A DNA stretch of 64,000 nucleotides from Hermatobates lingyangjiaoensis (GCA_026182355.1 JAPFBL010000008.1:372001-436000); one strand, 5' to 3'; counted from the first letter of the stretch, positions 1-9,876 are shown. Made by a program: numbers and translations. Notes: generated from the sequence alone by a model not told the origin.

Positions 1-242
1 AAACAAAGTTTACCCTCAAACAATCCCTCTCGCTAAATCTGTGTGACACGCTGTCAAAGTACTTTTTTTTTTGCAGTTCAAAAGACAATTATTTCACAAA
101 TATCACTTTAAAATCTTAGACACTATAAAGTTCTAAGGAATTCAATTTTTAAATTTATCAAAGCCTTCTTTCCTTAACTAATGCTTTACAAACTTGTAAA
201 GGTATTTTACTTCTATAGTCTTAAGTAGTATATTTCAAACGA

Positions 243-416
243 CTCATTAGGTTAGGTTGTAGTGGGAGTCCTACAAGAGATGTAGGCCGAACATAGACCC
301 TTTGTGACACCACTCAATCAACATGCTACATTGAGAGACCTAAATTTTACCTATTCTTTTATTGTTTAATCCGACACCCTACTGGGTGATAATGTCAGCC
401 CTTTACCGGCTTATTT
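243..416 (-). repeat. tRNA-type SINE, 3' part
   Basis: Read on the minus strand, this holds the module GCCGGTAAA...TTAAACAATAAA followed by the 'CACAAAGG...GGCCTA...CCACT' module and ends in AACCTAACCT. The same two 3' modules recur in at least ten other places here. The tRNA-derived head is absent. The two modules in series suggest one SINE type inserted into, or fused to, another. Confidence 0.65.
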
Positions 417-1355
417 TTATAACATAAATCTAATGTTATATTCTACATAATATAATATAAAACGTCAGTTTACCAAATATAGAACTTGTTTTTTTGTTTT
501 TAGTATCAAGCCTGTGTTGAATCAAGCCAGTTTTGGGTAATAGCCTTTTTATTTATTTAATTAAATCTTTAATGAGACTCCTATAAAGTAGCTAACTGTA
601 TTAAATAATTAATAATTCTTAATTAAAATTCATATTCTAAAAGACTGAAAGAAGTTTGATTGGTATTTTAATTCCTTCTGAGTTTGTCAGATTTAGCTCA
701 TTGCTGGTAGTAGTTCCACTGTTGTCCCACAGATAGCACTTCACTCCAATAACTGTTTTTATTGTTCAAATATTTACTAAACTGGCATTAATTAGATAAA
801 AATATTTTTTTTAAACTAATTTAAAATTATATTATATGAAATTATTTATGACGATTAAATAGTTTGTCTTTTTTTTGCCCGAGTATTTCTGCTAACAGAG
901 TCTTTATCATTGAAGTTTGCCTTATTTATTTTTTTGTTAAATATTTTGTAATTATAGTACCTATTATCACTTGCTTTCAGTCTTTAGTTCGGCTTCATAT
1001 TTTGTCTTCTTCTCTGCAATTTCTCCAGTTGTTACCTTTTATACTTTCCCATTTGTAGTAACCCCAAGTGGTCTAACGAACTTCCCGTTTGTTTAATTAA
1101 TGTCTCGGCACTTAGCAGGTCATTTCTTCCCCTCATGACAGATACCGAAGTTTTAGTTGTTACATCAGTTGTTTTGTTAATAGTTGTTTTTGATATGCTC
1201 TTTCTGCCTTATTATCTTCCTATAGGTTTAACTTATTACCTTCCTATAGGTAACTGGCAGCTAGAAAATTAATCTACCTTAGGACATAGTGAATACCTAA
1301 GAACACGTGATCTGACATCAGATGTTCTCTGCATCTAGTGTTCAGTTGGGTTTTT
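417..1355. other. AT-rich stretch, nothing recognised
   Basis: No element ends, coding similarity or structured repeats were recognised. The short open frame at 864-1058 has low-complexity hydrophobic composition and no family resemblance. Confidence 0.5.
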
Positions 1356-1398
1356 GACTCTGACGAAGACCGCTTGTTACGGTTGAAAGATCTTAGTC
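1356..1398 (+). ncRNA. hammerhead-type ribozyme, family A
   Basis: Core CTGACGA (1360-1366) and GAAA (1385-1388) are both intact. Helix I is GACT/AGTC (4 bp). Helix II is GACCG/CGGTT with a 7-nt loop. Stem III is the loopless palindrome AGATCT followed by T as the cleavage-site base. This layout fits the diminished-stem-III hammerheads known from Penelope-like elements. It is followed by a conserved tail ending in (TA)n. Confidence 0.7.
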
Positions 1399-1535
1399 TT
1401 GTTTCCCCATTTTCTTATTGTGGTTTGATCATTGATTGTTATTTCACGTGTTTTTGTGAAATCTTTATATATATATATAAGTGTATAATGTAATCGGGAT
1501 TCGGTCAATTTTCCTATTCTTTTTATATATATATA

Positions 1536-1692
1536 TATTGGTATAAATAGGCAGCAGATGCTCTTTCAAACGGGTATCATTAAAATTATCCGCATTCTTG
1601 GCATTCACGATCTTAAGACTGAGAGATTCAATCCTACGAACTAATCTCCTGCTAACAGGATTCAACTGGAAAAGGAGCTGGCCAAGTGACAT
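1536..1692 (-). pseudogene. PLE-1 type ORF, N-terminal fragment
   Basis: Starts ATG at 1692 (MSLGQLLF...) and reads about 50 codons, nearly identical to the start at 11298 (plus) and 7187 (minus). It runs to LLPIYTN and then dissolves into (TA)n read as IYIY. This is the conserved N-terminal region of a Penelope-like polyprotein. No RT or endonuclease follows, so it is a terminal fragment. Confidence rests on the shared peptide in independent copies. Confidence 0.75.
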
Positions 1693-2097
1693 GTTAAACA
1701 AAATCAATGAGGTAGTCAAAGGTATTAATATATTAAATGGATTAATAAAGATTAATACAAATGGAAGATAAAAGTAAAGGTTAATATATATAGAAGATAA
1801 AAGTTATATATATATATACTTTAAAATCGGAAAGTCGATCAAAACTGGACACAAACAGTTCAAAAGTGAAGAATAATAACACACAGAGAAATAGGCACAC
1901 TTACTAACTCAAATTTTCAAGTAAGTGCTAATTAACCAAGTAAATACTTAAGTAAGTACTAACCAAGAAAGTGCTTGGTCCCCTATTCTCTTTTCTCTTG
2001 AAGGCGGATTATCTTTACTCTGTTTTACTCCTTTTCAATTATAAACAGGTTTATATATACTAGATCCACAAAAAGAACACACAGAAAAGAAATCACA

Positions 2098-2140
2098 GAG
2101 ACTCCGTAATATATTTCGATGGCCTCGTCGTCAGGAAGAT
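2098..2140 (-). ncRNA. degenerate hammerhead-like motif
   Basis: On the minus strand CTGACGA and GAAA are present with a short GA/TC helix II and TATAT after GAAA, but I cannot form a convincing helix I. It is probably a decayed member of the PLE hammerhead set. The flanks contain the 'acacagaaa...cacagagac' sequence typical of these copies. Confidence 0.35.
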
Positions 2141-2242
2141 AGATATGAGTCACTCCAAAGAGAGATAACGACTGGCTTGTCTCCTTGAAGAGCACTCAAA
2201 CAGTGCAGCCAACTTACGGAAGGAGGGGAGAAGGATAGATAA

Positions 2243-2584
2243 ATTAATGATAAGCTTTATTTCCCGACAGTGACAGGAAGAATGAAGAAAAAGATACAAC
2301 ATACATATAAAACCACTGTGGCTCTAACTGACCACCGAACAAGGAAAGCTTATCTTGCCCGTTTTAAAATCATTGACGAATTAACTTGTCCGTGTGGAGT
2401 AAATTCCAAAAATTGACATCATATTTTGTATAAATGCCGAATAGACGAAAAAAAAAAATCCATGTTCAAAAAAGAAGTGATTATACAAGGTGGAAAGTGG
2501 CCAATGACTGAGTGCGAAGTGATTGCCATTGAAACACGTAAATTCATAAAATTCCTAAATTACTTAGACATAGGCAAATTGTAA
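2243..2584 (+). pseudogene. R1/LOA-like LINE ORF2, C-terminal end
   Basis: The frame reads KLYFPTV..MKKKI, then TDHRTRKAYLARF, then a zinc-type CPCG...H..LYKC motif, then a lysine-rich tail to TAA at 2582. That order (PTV block, conserved R..YL.RF, C-C-H-C knuckle after the RT) is the C-terminus of R1-group non-LTR retrotransposon ORF2. One in-frame TGA at 2414 lies just before the histidine of the knuckle, so the copy is dead. Everything upstream (endonuclease, RT) is missing, as expected for a 5'-truncated LINE insertion. Confidence 0.7.
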
Positions 2585-2863
2585 CATGACTGCTAAGTGT
2601 ATTTATGTGTTATTATAAGACCTAAATAGTAATTATAACAATATCATAATATAATTATCATAATTTATAATATTAATATTAAGTATCAATTGTTATACCT
2701 TTGTACTGAATTTTTCTAAATTTCATTATTTGATGGTTAATATCTACTTTGTATTAGAATTGTTTTAATTATTATGATTTGCAAATGAATACATGTGATC
2801 TATGTAAGGGAACAGGTGATAAATAAACTCCTTGATTTGGGGGTTACCCAAATCAGGAAAACA
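2585..2863 (+). repeat. LINE 3' UTR with terminal hairpin
   Basis: AT-rich 3' UTR of the LINE upstream. It ends in an 8-bp stem-loop, GATTTGGG (2834-2841), loop GGTTA, CCCAAATC (2847-2854), then an A-rich tail. The same hairpin occurs at 44138-44158 with one G.T wobble, indicating a conserved 3' structure. Confidence 0.6.
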
Positions 2864-3308
2864 AGAAAAAAGTAATGATAAAAATAAATAAGTAAAGAAA
2901 AGATTAATTTAAAGACTATAATTAATAAAACAATTGAAAAGAACAATTAGCGATTGTGGTTTAGACCAGGAGCGGTCTACGTCCCAGAAGACTAATAAGA
3001 ACTTTTTAATTCCTATGCATACGTAATGCAGAGAATATGAAGGGATTACGTTGTTTATTCCCTATAACAATTGGTTTAATAATTTTATCGATTAGTAACA
3101 TTTTTAAAAAATTATGCCTATTTATTAACTGAATATGGTTATATATTCAGTAAAAAACCTCTGAAATTAAAAAAGTTTGTAAGTATGGTAGCTTTTAAAT
3201 TGTATCGGCAGGTTTTGTGAAATATATACAATATTTTTTAAAAAGATTTCACATAAACACGTGAAATAACAATCAATGATCAAACCACAATAAGAAATGG
3301 GAAAACAA

Positions 3309-3351
3309 GATTAAGATCTTTCAACCGTAACAAGCAGTCTTCGTCAGAGTC
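3309..3351 (-). ncRNA. hammerhead-type ribozyme, family A
   Basis: Core CTGACGA and GAAA intact. Helix II keeps pairing through a G.T wobble and stem III is AGATCT. Helix I has one mismatch (GACT against AATC). Confidence 0.55.
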
Positions 3352-3479
3352 AAAAACCCAACTGAACACTAGATGCAGAAAACATCTGGTGAGGAGTTGT
3401 TCCCTCCACCATTGTTCCCTCCCACTCTTCTCAACTCCTCACCAGATGTTTTCTGCATCTAGTGTTCAGTTGGGTTTTT

Positions 3480-3522
3480 GACTCTGACGAAGACCGCTTG
3501 TTACGGTTGAAAGATCTTAATA
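3480..3522 (+). ncRNA. hammerhead-type ribozyme, family A, helix I weakened
   Basis: Core CTGACGA and GAAA with palindromic AGATCT are intact, but the 3' strand of helix I reads AATA instead of AGTC. It forms the right arm of the foldback. Confidence 0.5.
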
Positions 3523-3743
3523 TTGTTTTCCCATTTCTTATTGTGGTTTGATCATTGACAATATTTTTTATAATTTATGCTTAGATAGCAATGAATTTGT
3601 TTAAAAGAAAACGACGGTTTAAAATATACATATTACTTATTTCTTTAAAAAAAAACTAGCAGAATTTGACATTGTTCTCTTATTTTTGGACTTTTCTATT
3701 CCAGATTACTCTACAGATATACTATTTTATGGATAGATTTATA

Positions 3744-4660
3744 CGAGGTGTGTAAATAAAGTAGTGAGACTGATTTTTTTTAAATTTTCTATTCAAATAT
3801 AATTACAATGTGATATTGTCACCTTCAAAATAGTTCCCTTCGGAAGCCACACAGCGCTGGAGACGGTCCTTCCAATCATTGTAGCATTGCTGGAACTCGG
3901 ATTCTGGAATGGCCTTCAGCTGGTCGGTTACAGCAGTTTGTATGTTTTGTAGTGTCCCGAAATGAGTTCCCTTGAGGTGATTTTTCAATCTCGGGAAGAG
4001 GAAAAAGTCACAAGTACTCAAGTCTGGTGAATAAGGAGGCTGAGGAGCAACAGGAATGTTTTTACTGGCCAAAAACTCGTTTATTGAGATGGCAGTGTGA
4101 CAGGTTTTTCGGAACCATTTTCGCACAAATTTTTCTCATCTCCAATTCATTGGTCAAAATGGGAGGTGTGATTCAAATTCAACTGTTCCCCGATCATTCT
4201 GACTGTCAAGCGTCGATCTGAACGCACAAGGTTCCGTACTCTGTTGACATTTTCATCGGTGTTTGCACTTGAAGGCCTTCCGCTTCGTGGTTCATCTTCA
4301 ATCGACTCTCTTCCTTCTGAAAATTCCTTAAACCACCGAAAAACCTGTGCCCTTGATAAAACACGTTCTCCATAGGCCTCCTGAAGTTTTTCAAAAGTTT
4401 CGGTTGCATTATGTCCAAGTCTGAAGCAAAATTTGATTGCACACCGCTGCTCAACTTTGAGGTCACTCATTTTTAAAACGCTCAAGAAAAAACCATTTCA
4501 CGAAAACCAACGCTACGGACAAACAAATGACTGTGGCGAGTTCAGATTCATACTGGAGACGCATCACACGTGCACCTGACGCTACTCAAGGCCACGCGTC
4601 TCCAGCGTTGCCAGATCGAAAGTGACGTTGCCAGTCTCACTACTTCATTTACACACCTCG
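3744..4660 (-). mobile_element. mariner transposon, internally deleted
   Basis: Near-perfect 29-bp terminal inverted repeats lie at 3744-3772 (CGAGGTGTGTAAATAAAG...) and 4632-4660 (one mismatch). They are flanked by TA on both sides (3742-3743 and 4661-4662), the TA target duplication of Tc1/mariner elements. At 917 bp it is shorter than the roughly 1.3 kb of intact mariners. The missing part is internal to the transposase. Confidence 0.9.
3803..4485 (-). pseudogene. mariner transposase, central domain deleted
   Basis: The N-terminal part (about 105 residues from 4485) has the paired helix-turn-helix domain: FCFRLGHNATETFEKLQEAY, then VFRWFKEF and DEPRSGRP. It continues in a shifted frame to MRKICAKMVPKNL. 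The sequence then jumps directly to HTAISINEFL and the C-terminal YSPDL..CDFFLFPRLKNHLKG motif. The block between MVPKNL and HTA, which in this family holds the first two catalytic aspartates, is gone. The protein therefore cannot be active, although the DNA ends may still be mobilised in trans. Confidence 0.85.
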
Positions 4661-4662
4661 TA

Positions 4663-5398
4663 GATCTAGCTATATGGATTATATTATATATAGATCTTAG
4701 TGACAATGATATTATTGATGGGAGCTCATAGAGAGGGGGTTTTAAGATAACGTGCCTAAAAGTGGCCTGGTTTTGAGAAGGTGTGTTGAAAGCCGTGTTT
4801 TCACACGAGATCAAATACACTGGAGAAGGAGAAAGCGTCAACCTGTTTGATTCAGCTTCGACAGGAATCGAAAGCCCCTGTCTTGGATATCAGCTTTTTG
4901 ATATCTGATCGCTTTCATAGAAGTTATAAAATCATTTTCACTTTACTGTAACTTCAACCTTCTCAAATATTATCTTTTATAATATCAGATAAAATTCTTA
5001 ATATCACGGTGGTGCTCAAAACTATTGTTTACATAGCATTTTTAGATTGTCCGCGGACACTTTTATATTAACTATAGTTAACATATCGGCTACTGTAACA
5101 AAACACTTTTGGTAACAACTATTTTTCAAGAATTTGATAACCAAACAAATATTTATGAAAAGCATGACAACGAAACAAATCTTTATTAACAAAAAAAAAA
5201 ATGGCTTTAAATTTCCATTGAAACGAAACGTTTTTTGGAAATATTTTTTGAACATGGCGTTTAATCTAAAATCCTGAAAAATATGTACGGTAAACTACGC
5301 TTCCTAAACACATTCTGAAGAGAGTTTTACTCATAATACAGTTATAGTATAGTATAAATATTCTTTTTTTCACATCTCTTATTGTGGTTTCAACATTG
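4663..5398. other. unassigned AT-rich spacer
   Basis: No element ends or family resemblance were recognised. Short open frames on the minus strand are low-complexity. Confidence 0.4.

Positions 5399-5447
<49 letters not shown>
5399..5447. repeat. (TA)n microsatellite
   Basis: About 24 TA units directly abutting 'gatcaaaccacca', the outer end of the next hammerhead cassette. This places the cassette boundary inside the microsatellite. Confidence 0.95.
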
Positions 5448-5450
<3 letters not shown>

Positions 5451-5478
5451 CAAACCACCATATAAAATGGGAAAACAA

Positions 5479-5521
5479 GACTAAGATCTTTCAGCCGCAA
5501 CAAGCGGTCTTCGTCATAGTC
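5479..5521 (-). ncRNA. hammerhead-type motif, family A, core mutated
   Basis: Left arm of a compact foldback (5450-5630). The core reads ATGACGA, so the invariant first C is lost. Helix II, GAAA and AGATCT remain. Confidence 0.45.
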
Positions 5522-5529
5522 AAAAACCT

Positions 5530-5572
5530 AACTCTGACGAAGACCGCTTGTTACGGATGAAAGATCTTAGTC
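5530..5572 (+). ncRNA. hammerhead-type ribozyme, family A
   Basis: Right arm of the same foldback, eight bases after its partner. Core CTGACGA, GAAA and AGATCT are intact. Helix I is ACT/AGT with the outer pair lost. Confidence 0.55.
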
Positions 5573-5639
5573 CTGTTTTTCCATTTCATATTGTGGTTTG
5601 ATCATTGATTGTTGTGAAATCTTTACATATATATACATA

Positions 5640-6330
5640 ATCACCATTAAATGAAATAAAGGTAATAGGAAAAGATCTTAAGAACTTTCAAGTGTCACCC
5701 CGTTTTGTAAAGAACTTGCAGTTTTTTTCTTTCTTTCATTCATTTTACAGTTTTGTGTTTTGGTTTTTTGAAAACGGAATAACACTCAAAAGTGATTACG
5801 AGGATGCTCACGGGGATTAAGTAGCACAGATACACCATACTAAGACAACAGGAGTGGATCGCTCTATTACGACATATCAAAAGTAAGTGTCATTCAATAA
5901 AATGGGAAGACACCAAACAATTGATTTGCATGTGTTCAGGTCGAGGACAGAACAATATCGTAGAAACTGTCATCATTAAAAGTAGTTTCCAAACCCTCAT
6001 CAGAAGTAGCCTGAGTCCTTTTAACTTAGATGAATTTTTAATTACCTGTATTTTAAACCAGTTGGACCCATAAGTGATTTCCAATTGTTTTATGTAAAAA
6101 GTCGTCTCTAATTACCCTGCTATTGTGTTTTTTTCTTTTTTTTTGTATACACTTGTTTCCTTATTGTGTTCCTCATTTGCCAGTCAGTGTTATCTCTTTC
6201 ATCTAACTTAATTGCTAGCTGTTATCTACTTTCTTTTGTAACATTTTTGTTACCTTGCTATAGTGAGTTTGTTGTTCTTTGATGACATAATTTGACCTCA
6301 GAGCATTCTTTATGTTCACGGTGATATATA
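5640..6330. other. unassigned spacer
   Basis: No recognisable coding sequence or element termini. Moderately T-rich with a long T tract near 6135. Confidence 0.4.
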
Positions 6331-6343
6331 TAGTTGGGTTTTT

Positions 6344-6386
6344 GACTCTGACGAAGACCGCTTGTTACGGTTGAAAGATCTTAGTC
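6344..6386 (+). ncRNA. hammerhead-type ribozyme, family A
   Basis: GACT/AGTC helix I, CTGACGA, GACCG/CGGTT helix II, GAAA and AGATCT are all intact. Its tail runs directly into (TA)n at 6417-6454. Confidence 0.65.
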
Positions 6387-6414
6387 TTGTTTTCCCATTT
6401 CTTATTGTGGTTTG

Positions 6415-6457
<43 letters not shown>

Positions 6458-6497
6458 TACACAGGAAAGCGAAAAACAAATAAAGACACACACAAAA

Positions 6498-6550
6498 GAC
6501 TCACAACGATATTTCGACAGTCGTCGTCATCGGGCAGAAGTAGTCCCTTT
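6498..6550 (-). ncRNA. hammerhead-type ribozyme, family B
   Basis: The minus-strand core is CCGATGA (U4 changed to C), followed by GAC/GTC helix II, GAAA and palindromic ATAT with C at the cleavage position. It lies between the (TA)n at 6417-6454 and the A-rich 3' end of the PLE-3 endonuclease fragment, the position expected for a PLE terminal hammerhead. Confidence 0.5.
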
Positions 6551-6818
6551 GAGTAGCTGAAGGTAACTGAGTGATAGGCTGAATGCAACGAACACGCACG
6601 CACTCTGCCGGCCGCCCTAGGTAAGCTACTAACTACATAGAGAAAAAATAACTAAAAAAAACAAATAAAAGCAAATAAAAATAACAGAATGAGAAGAATA
6701 GAAAATAAAGCAATAAACGATTTAAAAAATAAAAATAAACAAATAAATAAAAAACAAATTAATAAAATAAAAAAATAAAAAACTAAATAAATAAAAAATA
6801 AATAAAAAAATAATTAAA
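6551..6818 (-). repeat. PLE-3 3' untranslated A/T tract
   Basis: Long run of AAATAAAT-like repeats (TTTA on the element strand) between the endonuclease stop codon and the family B hammerhead. The same order occurs at 48540-48680, 52440-52568 and 61947-62284. Confidence 0.6.
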
Positions 6819-7026
6819 TTAACGGTACAAGTTGAGGCCAGGAGAAGAGCGAGCTTTGAGAAGACAGATAAATGCCTCCTCTGAAGCTCTTAAAGTGATA
6901 CGGGAAGACGGAACAGGGATATGATTAAGGACTTGGACCCGGAAGGAGTGATTAAAATCGAGTCCATGAGAACTAGAGTGGATAGCAATAGGAAGGTTTT
7001 TGCGTTGACCAACGGTTCAACGTTGA

Positions 7027-7029
<3 letters not shown>
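6819..7029 (-). pseudogene. PLE-3 GIY-YIG endonuclease, C-terminal fragment
   Basis: The frame reads GQRKNLPIAIHS..HGLDF, then FRVQVLNHIP, then LRASEEAFICLLKARSSPGL and a stop at 6819-6821. It matches the C-terminal half of the endonuclease fragments at 52569 and 62285. The glutamate of SEEA is the likely catalytic Glu. The GIY-YIG catalytic segment is missing, cut off upstream by the (TA)n at 7031. Confidence 0.75.
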
Positions 7030-7069
<40 letters not shown>

Positions 7070-7187
7070 TATCATTAAAATTAACCGCAGTCTCGGCATT
7101 CACGATCTTAAGACTGAGAGATTCGATCCTACGAACTAACCTCCTGCTAACAGGGTTCAACTGGAAAAGGAGTTGGCCAAGTGACAT
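7070..7187 (-). pseudogene. PLE-1 ORF N-terminal fragment, left arm
   Basis: ATG at 7187 starts MSLGQLLF and reads to VNFND, then (TA)n. The matching right-arm copy continues about 15 codons further before it too meets (TA)n. This is the first of two recurrent breakpoints in the PLE N-terminal region. Confidence 0.7.
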
Positions 7188-7524
7188 GTTAAATTAAAAT
7201 CGATGACTCATGCTTAGTCATTGCTATAAATAGATTAAAATGATAGTACAGGTTAATGTAAAGAGAAGGTTAAAGGTCAATAATGAACAAGAAACAAGCG
7301 GTTAGAATAAAAGAGTTGAAAGTCCAAGAAATTCAAGAAAGGCCAAGTGACGTGTTAAGTTAAACTCGATGACTCATGCTTAGTCATTGCTATAAATAGA
7401 TTAAAATCGATGACTCATGCTTAGTCATTGCTAAAAATAGATTAAAAGGATAGTACAGGTTAATATAAAGAGAAGGTTAAAGGTCAACGGTATAACTGGA
7501 CTAATAGAGAATAAATAGATTAAG

Positions 7525-7590
7525 AAAATTAATAATAATAATAATAATAATAATGTTAATAATAATTAATAATAATAATAATTAAGATTA
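7525..7590. repeat. (TAA)n in PLE-1 leader
   Basis: Imperfect trinucleotide repeat. Its exact mirror is present in the right arm near 10895-10960. Confidence 0.8.
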
Positions 7591-7756
7591 ATAGTAAACT
7601 AGAAAAGATATATTAAATAACGAGTTGAAAGAGAGTAAGAATTAAAAGGGAAGGTATAGTTAGTTAGAAAAAAGAAAGAAAAGTTTATAGTTAGTTAGTT
7701 ATAACGAAAAGAATAATAATAATAAATATAAGAAAAGTAAACGTATTGAGTGCGCA

Positions 7757-7797
7757 AGCTTTCGACATCACAGATGTCATCGACGGGCGAAGTTGTT
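7757..7797 (-). ncRNA. hammerhead-like motif in PLE-1 arm
   Basis: The minus strand shows TCGATGA, a hairpin CATC-TGT-GATG, then GAAA and palindromic AGCT followed by T. The first core bases deviate from CTGA and helix I is not convincing, so it is probably degenerate or a variant. Its position between endonuclease and N-terminal ORF matches the PLE terminal repeat hammerhead. Confidence 0.4.
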
Positions 7798-7910
7798 CCT
7801 AGGAGATCCAGGACGCAAAAGGCATAGGGAAGGGAAAGCAGGCAAGTAGTGGGGGTAAGGGGAGTGGGGGTAAGGGGAGTGGGGGAGCCCAACTGGAGAA
7901 CAGCTGCAGA

Positions 7911-8609
7911 TCACCTGATGCCAGAGTCCGACTCGCGCCGAGCAGCCTCGGGAATACCGACCGCAGGCCGAGCGCCCGCCCTCACACCACTCTCTGGTCC
8001 ACCAGTCCGAGTCACCAGGTCAACCGAGCCACTATTATCAGCAGCACTATGTGGCGCTACACTCAGTCCGGTATCCCGCTGCACTTCACCGCTTACTACC
8101 ATACTCCTCATGCTGGGAATGACGAACATGTCTACCATCTGGCAGTTAAGGGAAGGCTTCTTAGACCTAATGTAGAGCGCTTCCAGGATTTTCAGGCGGT
8201 TAGGGTCACTTTGCAGTTGAAGGACTTTGGTTCCTTCGACTAACTTCTCCCTAGTGAGACGAGTACCATGGACTTCTTGTTCATGCTGTTTTGGTCCACC
8301 AGCAGACAGATGTAGGGTAAGACGCCTCGAGAGCTTCGTGTTTGTCATGCCGATGTATGTAGAAGGCAGGGCTGCACAGTTCCCTGAATTACAAACATAT
8401 TCATACACGAGATGACTTTTCTGGAGCTCTGGGGTGACACACTGGGGGCTGTTCTTAAGAACAACATTACTGGTCTTATTGTTCTTATAGAATATTGTTA
8501 ATTTAAGCTTATCCTCCTCCGTCGTCGTTGAAACGTGCTTAGAGACGATATTTCGCAGCGCTTGTTCATCTTGCTTGTACTGGCTGCTCATGTATGCCCT
8601 GTAATACAA
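7911..8609 (-). pseudogene. PLE-1 GIY-YIG endonuclease, left arm
   Basis: About 230 residues with VYEYVC (68-73), YIGMT (85-89), a downstream R-R-L-H-L segment and LKILEALYIRSKKPSLN carrying the likely catalytic Glu (144) and Asn. This is the GIY-YIG nuclease that Penelope-like elements carry after the RT and use to nick the target. It lies on the same strand as, and directly after, the RT frame at 8615-9832. The fused reading frame is broken by a small repeat at 8610-8643. No ATG is needed in an intact fusion; the frame opens at TTG. Confidence 0.85.
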
Positions 8610-8614
8610 GCGTA

Positions 8615-9870
8615 TTACTTAAAGCGTATTACTTGTATTACTTGATGCCTCTCCTCTGAGGCATCTTTGTTCTCTGTAGTGCCATACCACTTCTCAAGGC
8701 ATTGACTGATAGTTTTCCTCACATGATTATTGGAATAACCATTGTTGACCAGGACCTGGGTTGCTCTTTCCAACTCCGAGTGGACATCCGACCATTCACT
8801 GCAGTGAGTTAGAGCCCTTCTTACATAAGCCGCAATGGTTGAACGTTTGTACCTATCCGGGCATTCACTAATCCCATTCAAACACAGACCCGGGTTAGTT
8901 GGTTTGCAATAGACACCTGTGCTAAAGCTCCTAGACCGTTGTTGGACCAAAACATCAAGAAATGGCAGCTGACCGTCAATACTCTTTTCAACAGTTAGTC
9001 TAAGGCCTGATTCATTCTCCAGGTGTTCCTTCAATCTTTCGATCACATTTACGTCTCTGGCTAAGACGAAAATGTCGTCGATATATCTCCCATATATTGT
9101 GGGTCTTTCTAATTCAGAAAAGACTTTCCTCTCCACAGCGCCCATGAAGTAATTTGCAAATAGGACACCCAACGGTGATCCCATGGCAACACCATCAATT
9201 TGCTGAAACATGCGGCCATCAGGTGAGATAAATGCAGACTCTTTCGTGCATATCTTCAGAAGGGACTTCAGGCTCGTTTTAGGGATGTCTATCTTAGGTT
9301 GCTCTCCCTCAGGGTAAACTTCTTGCAGGATGATGTCAATCGTCCTGTCAACCGGCACATTAGTGAAAAGGGACTCGACATCAAGAGAAGCTATAGTACC
9401 CGTACTCACCGAACCCTTTAAAAGCTCAAGGAAGTCGGTAGAAGATGCAAGGCTATAGTCCTTGGGAACGAAGGGAGTGAGTATTTCATTCAGTCGCTTC
9501 GCCAGTTGGTAAGTAGGAGAAGGAATCTGACTGATAATAGGCCTTAAGGGGTTCCCTGGTTTGTGGGTTTTCACATTGCCATAACAATATCCCAAACCAT
9601 AGTCTCCGATGATAGGTGGAAGACTTTTCTTTCCAGTTTTGGCATTTACCACTTTTATCAGTTTGTTAACTCTTCTCTTAATATCGTCAGTGGGGTTACG
9701 GGAAATATGACGAAACTTCGCAGGGTCACTTAGGATGTCGCTGATTTTAGAGTTGTATTCATCTGATCCTATCAAAACATAGCAGGCAGCTTTATCAGCT
9801 TTACGGATTGTGATGGAACCATCTTGTTTCAAATTCTTGGCCGCTATACGGTGTCTCGTTTTTAGTATAT
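8615..9870 (-). pseudogene. PLE-1 reverse transcriptase, 5'-truncated
   Basis: A frame of about 405 residues from 9832, open further upstream to the arm boundary. It has ITIRKADKA at the N-terminus, GNVKTHKPG, SLDVESLFTNVP (149-160), QIDGVAMGSPLG (211-222), YIDDIFV (250-256) and ECPDRYKRSTI. These are the RT motifs of Penelope-like elements, which are related to telomerase RT. It lacks about 200 N-terminal residues because the right inverted arm begins instead. At the 3' end a duplication introduces a stop just before the endonuclease. All catalytic motifs remain intact, suggesting a young but defective copy. Confidence 0.9.
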
Positions 9871-9876
9871 TACGCT

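Larger units (their letters stand above)
3240..3573. repeat. foldback hammerhead cassette
   Basis: An inverted repeat centred near 3415. The left arm is the reverse complement of the right arm, from the ATTTCAC/GTGAAAT hairpin through the hammerhead to the 'gttcagttggg...accagatg' segment. Each arm carries a family A hammerhead, pointing outward on opposite strands. The spacer is a C/T-rich segment. Confidence 0.7.
7070..8614 (-). repeat. PLE-1 inverted arm, left (1,545 bp)
   Basis: Reverse complement of 9871-11415, with constant mirror sum 18485 at every point checked and identical encoded peptides. On the minus strand it holds the endonuclease, a C-rich 3' UTR, a hammerhead-like motif, AT-rich leader sequence with three copies of a ~39-bp unit (7200-7440) and the N-terminal ORF start. 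It ends in (TA)n. Confidence 0.9.

Noticed and set aside
243..270. Interstitial telomere array
   Set aside because: Only two TTAGG-like units, part of the SINE 3' end.
864..1058. Hydrophobic 64-codon ORF
   Set aside because: T-rich DNA read in frame; no supporting evidence.
7695..8415. ORFs antisense to the PLE-1 endonuclease (e.g. 7849-8175, 8227-8415) and their mirrors at 10070-10790
   Set aside because: They overlap the endonuclease on the opposite strand, exist twice only because of the inverted repeat and resemble no protein.
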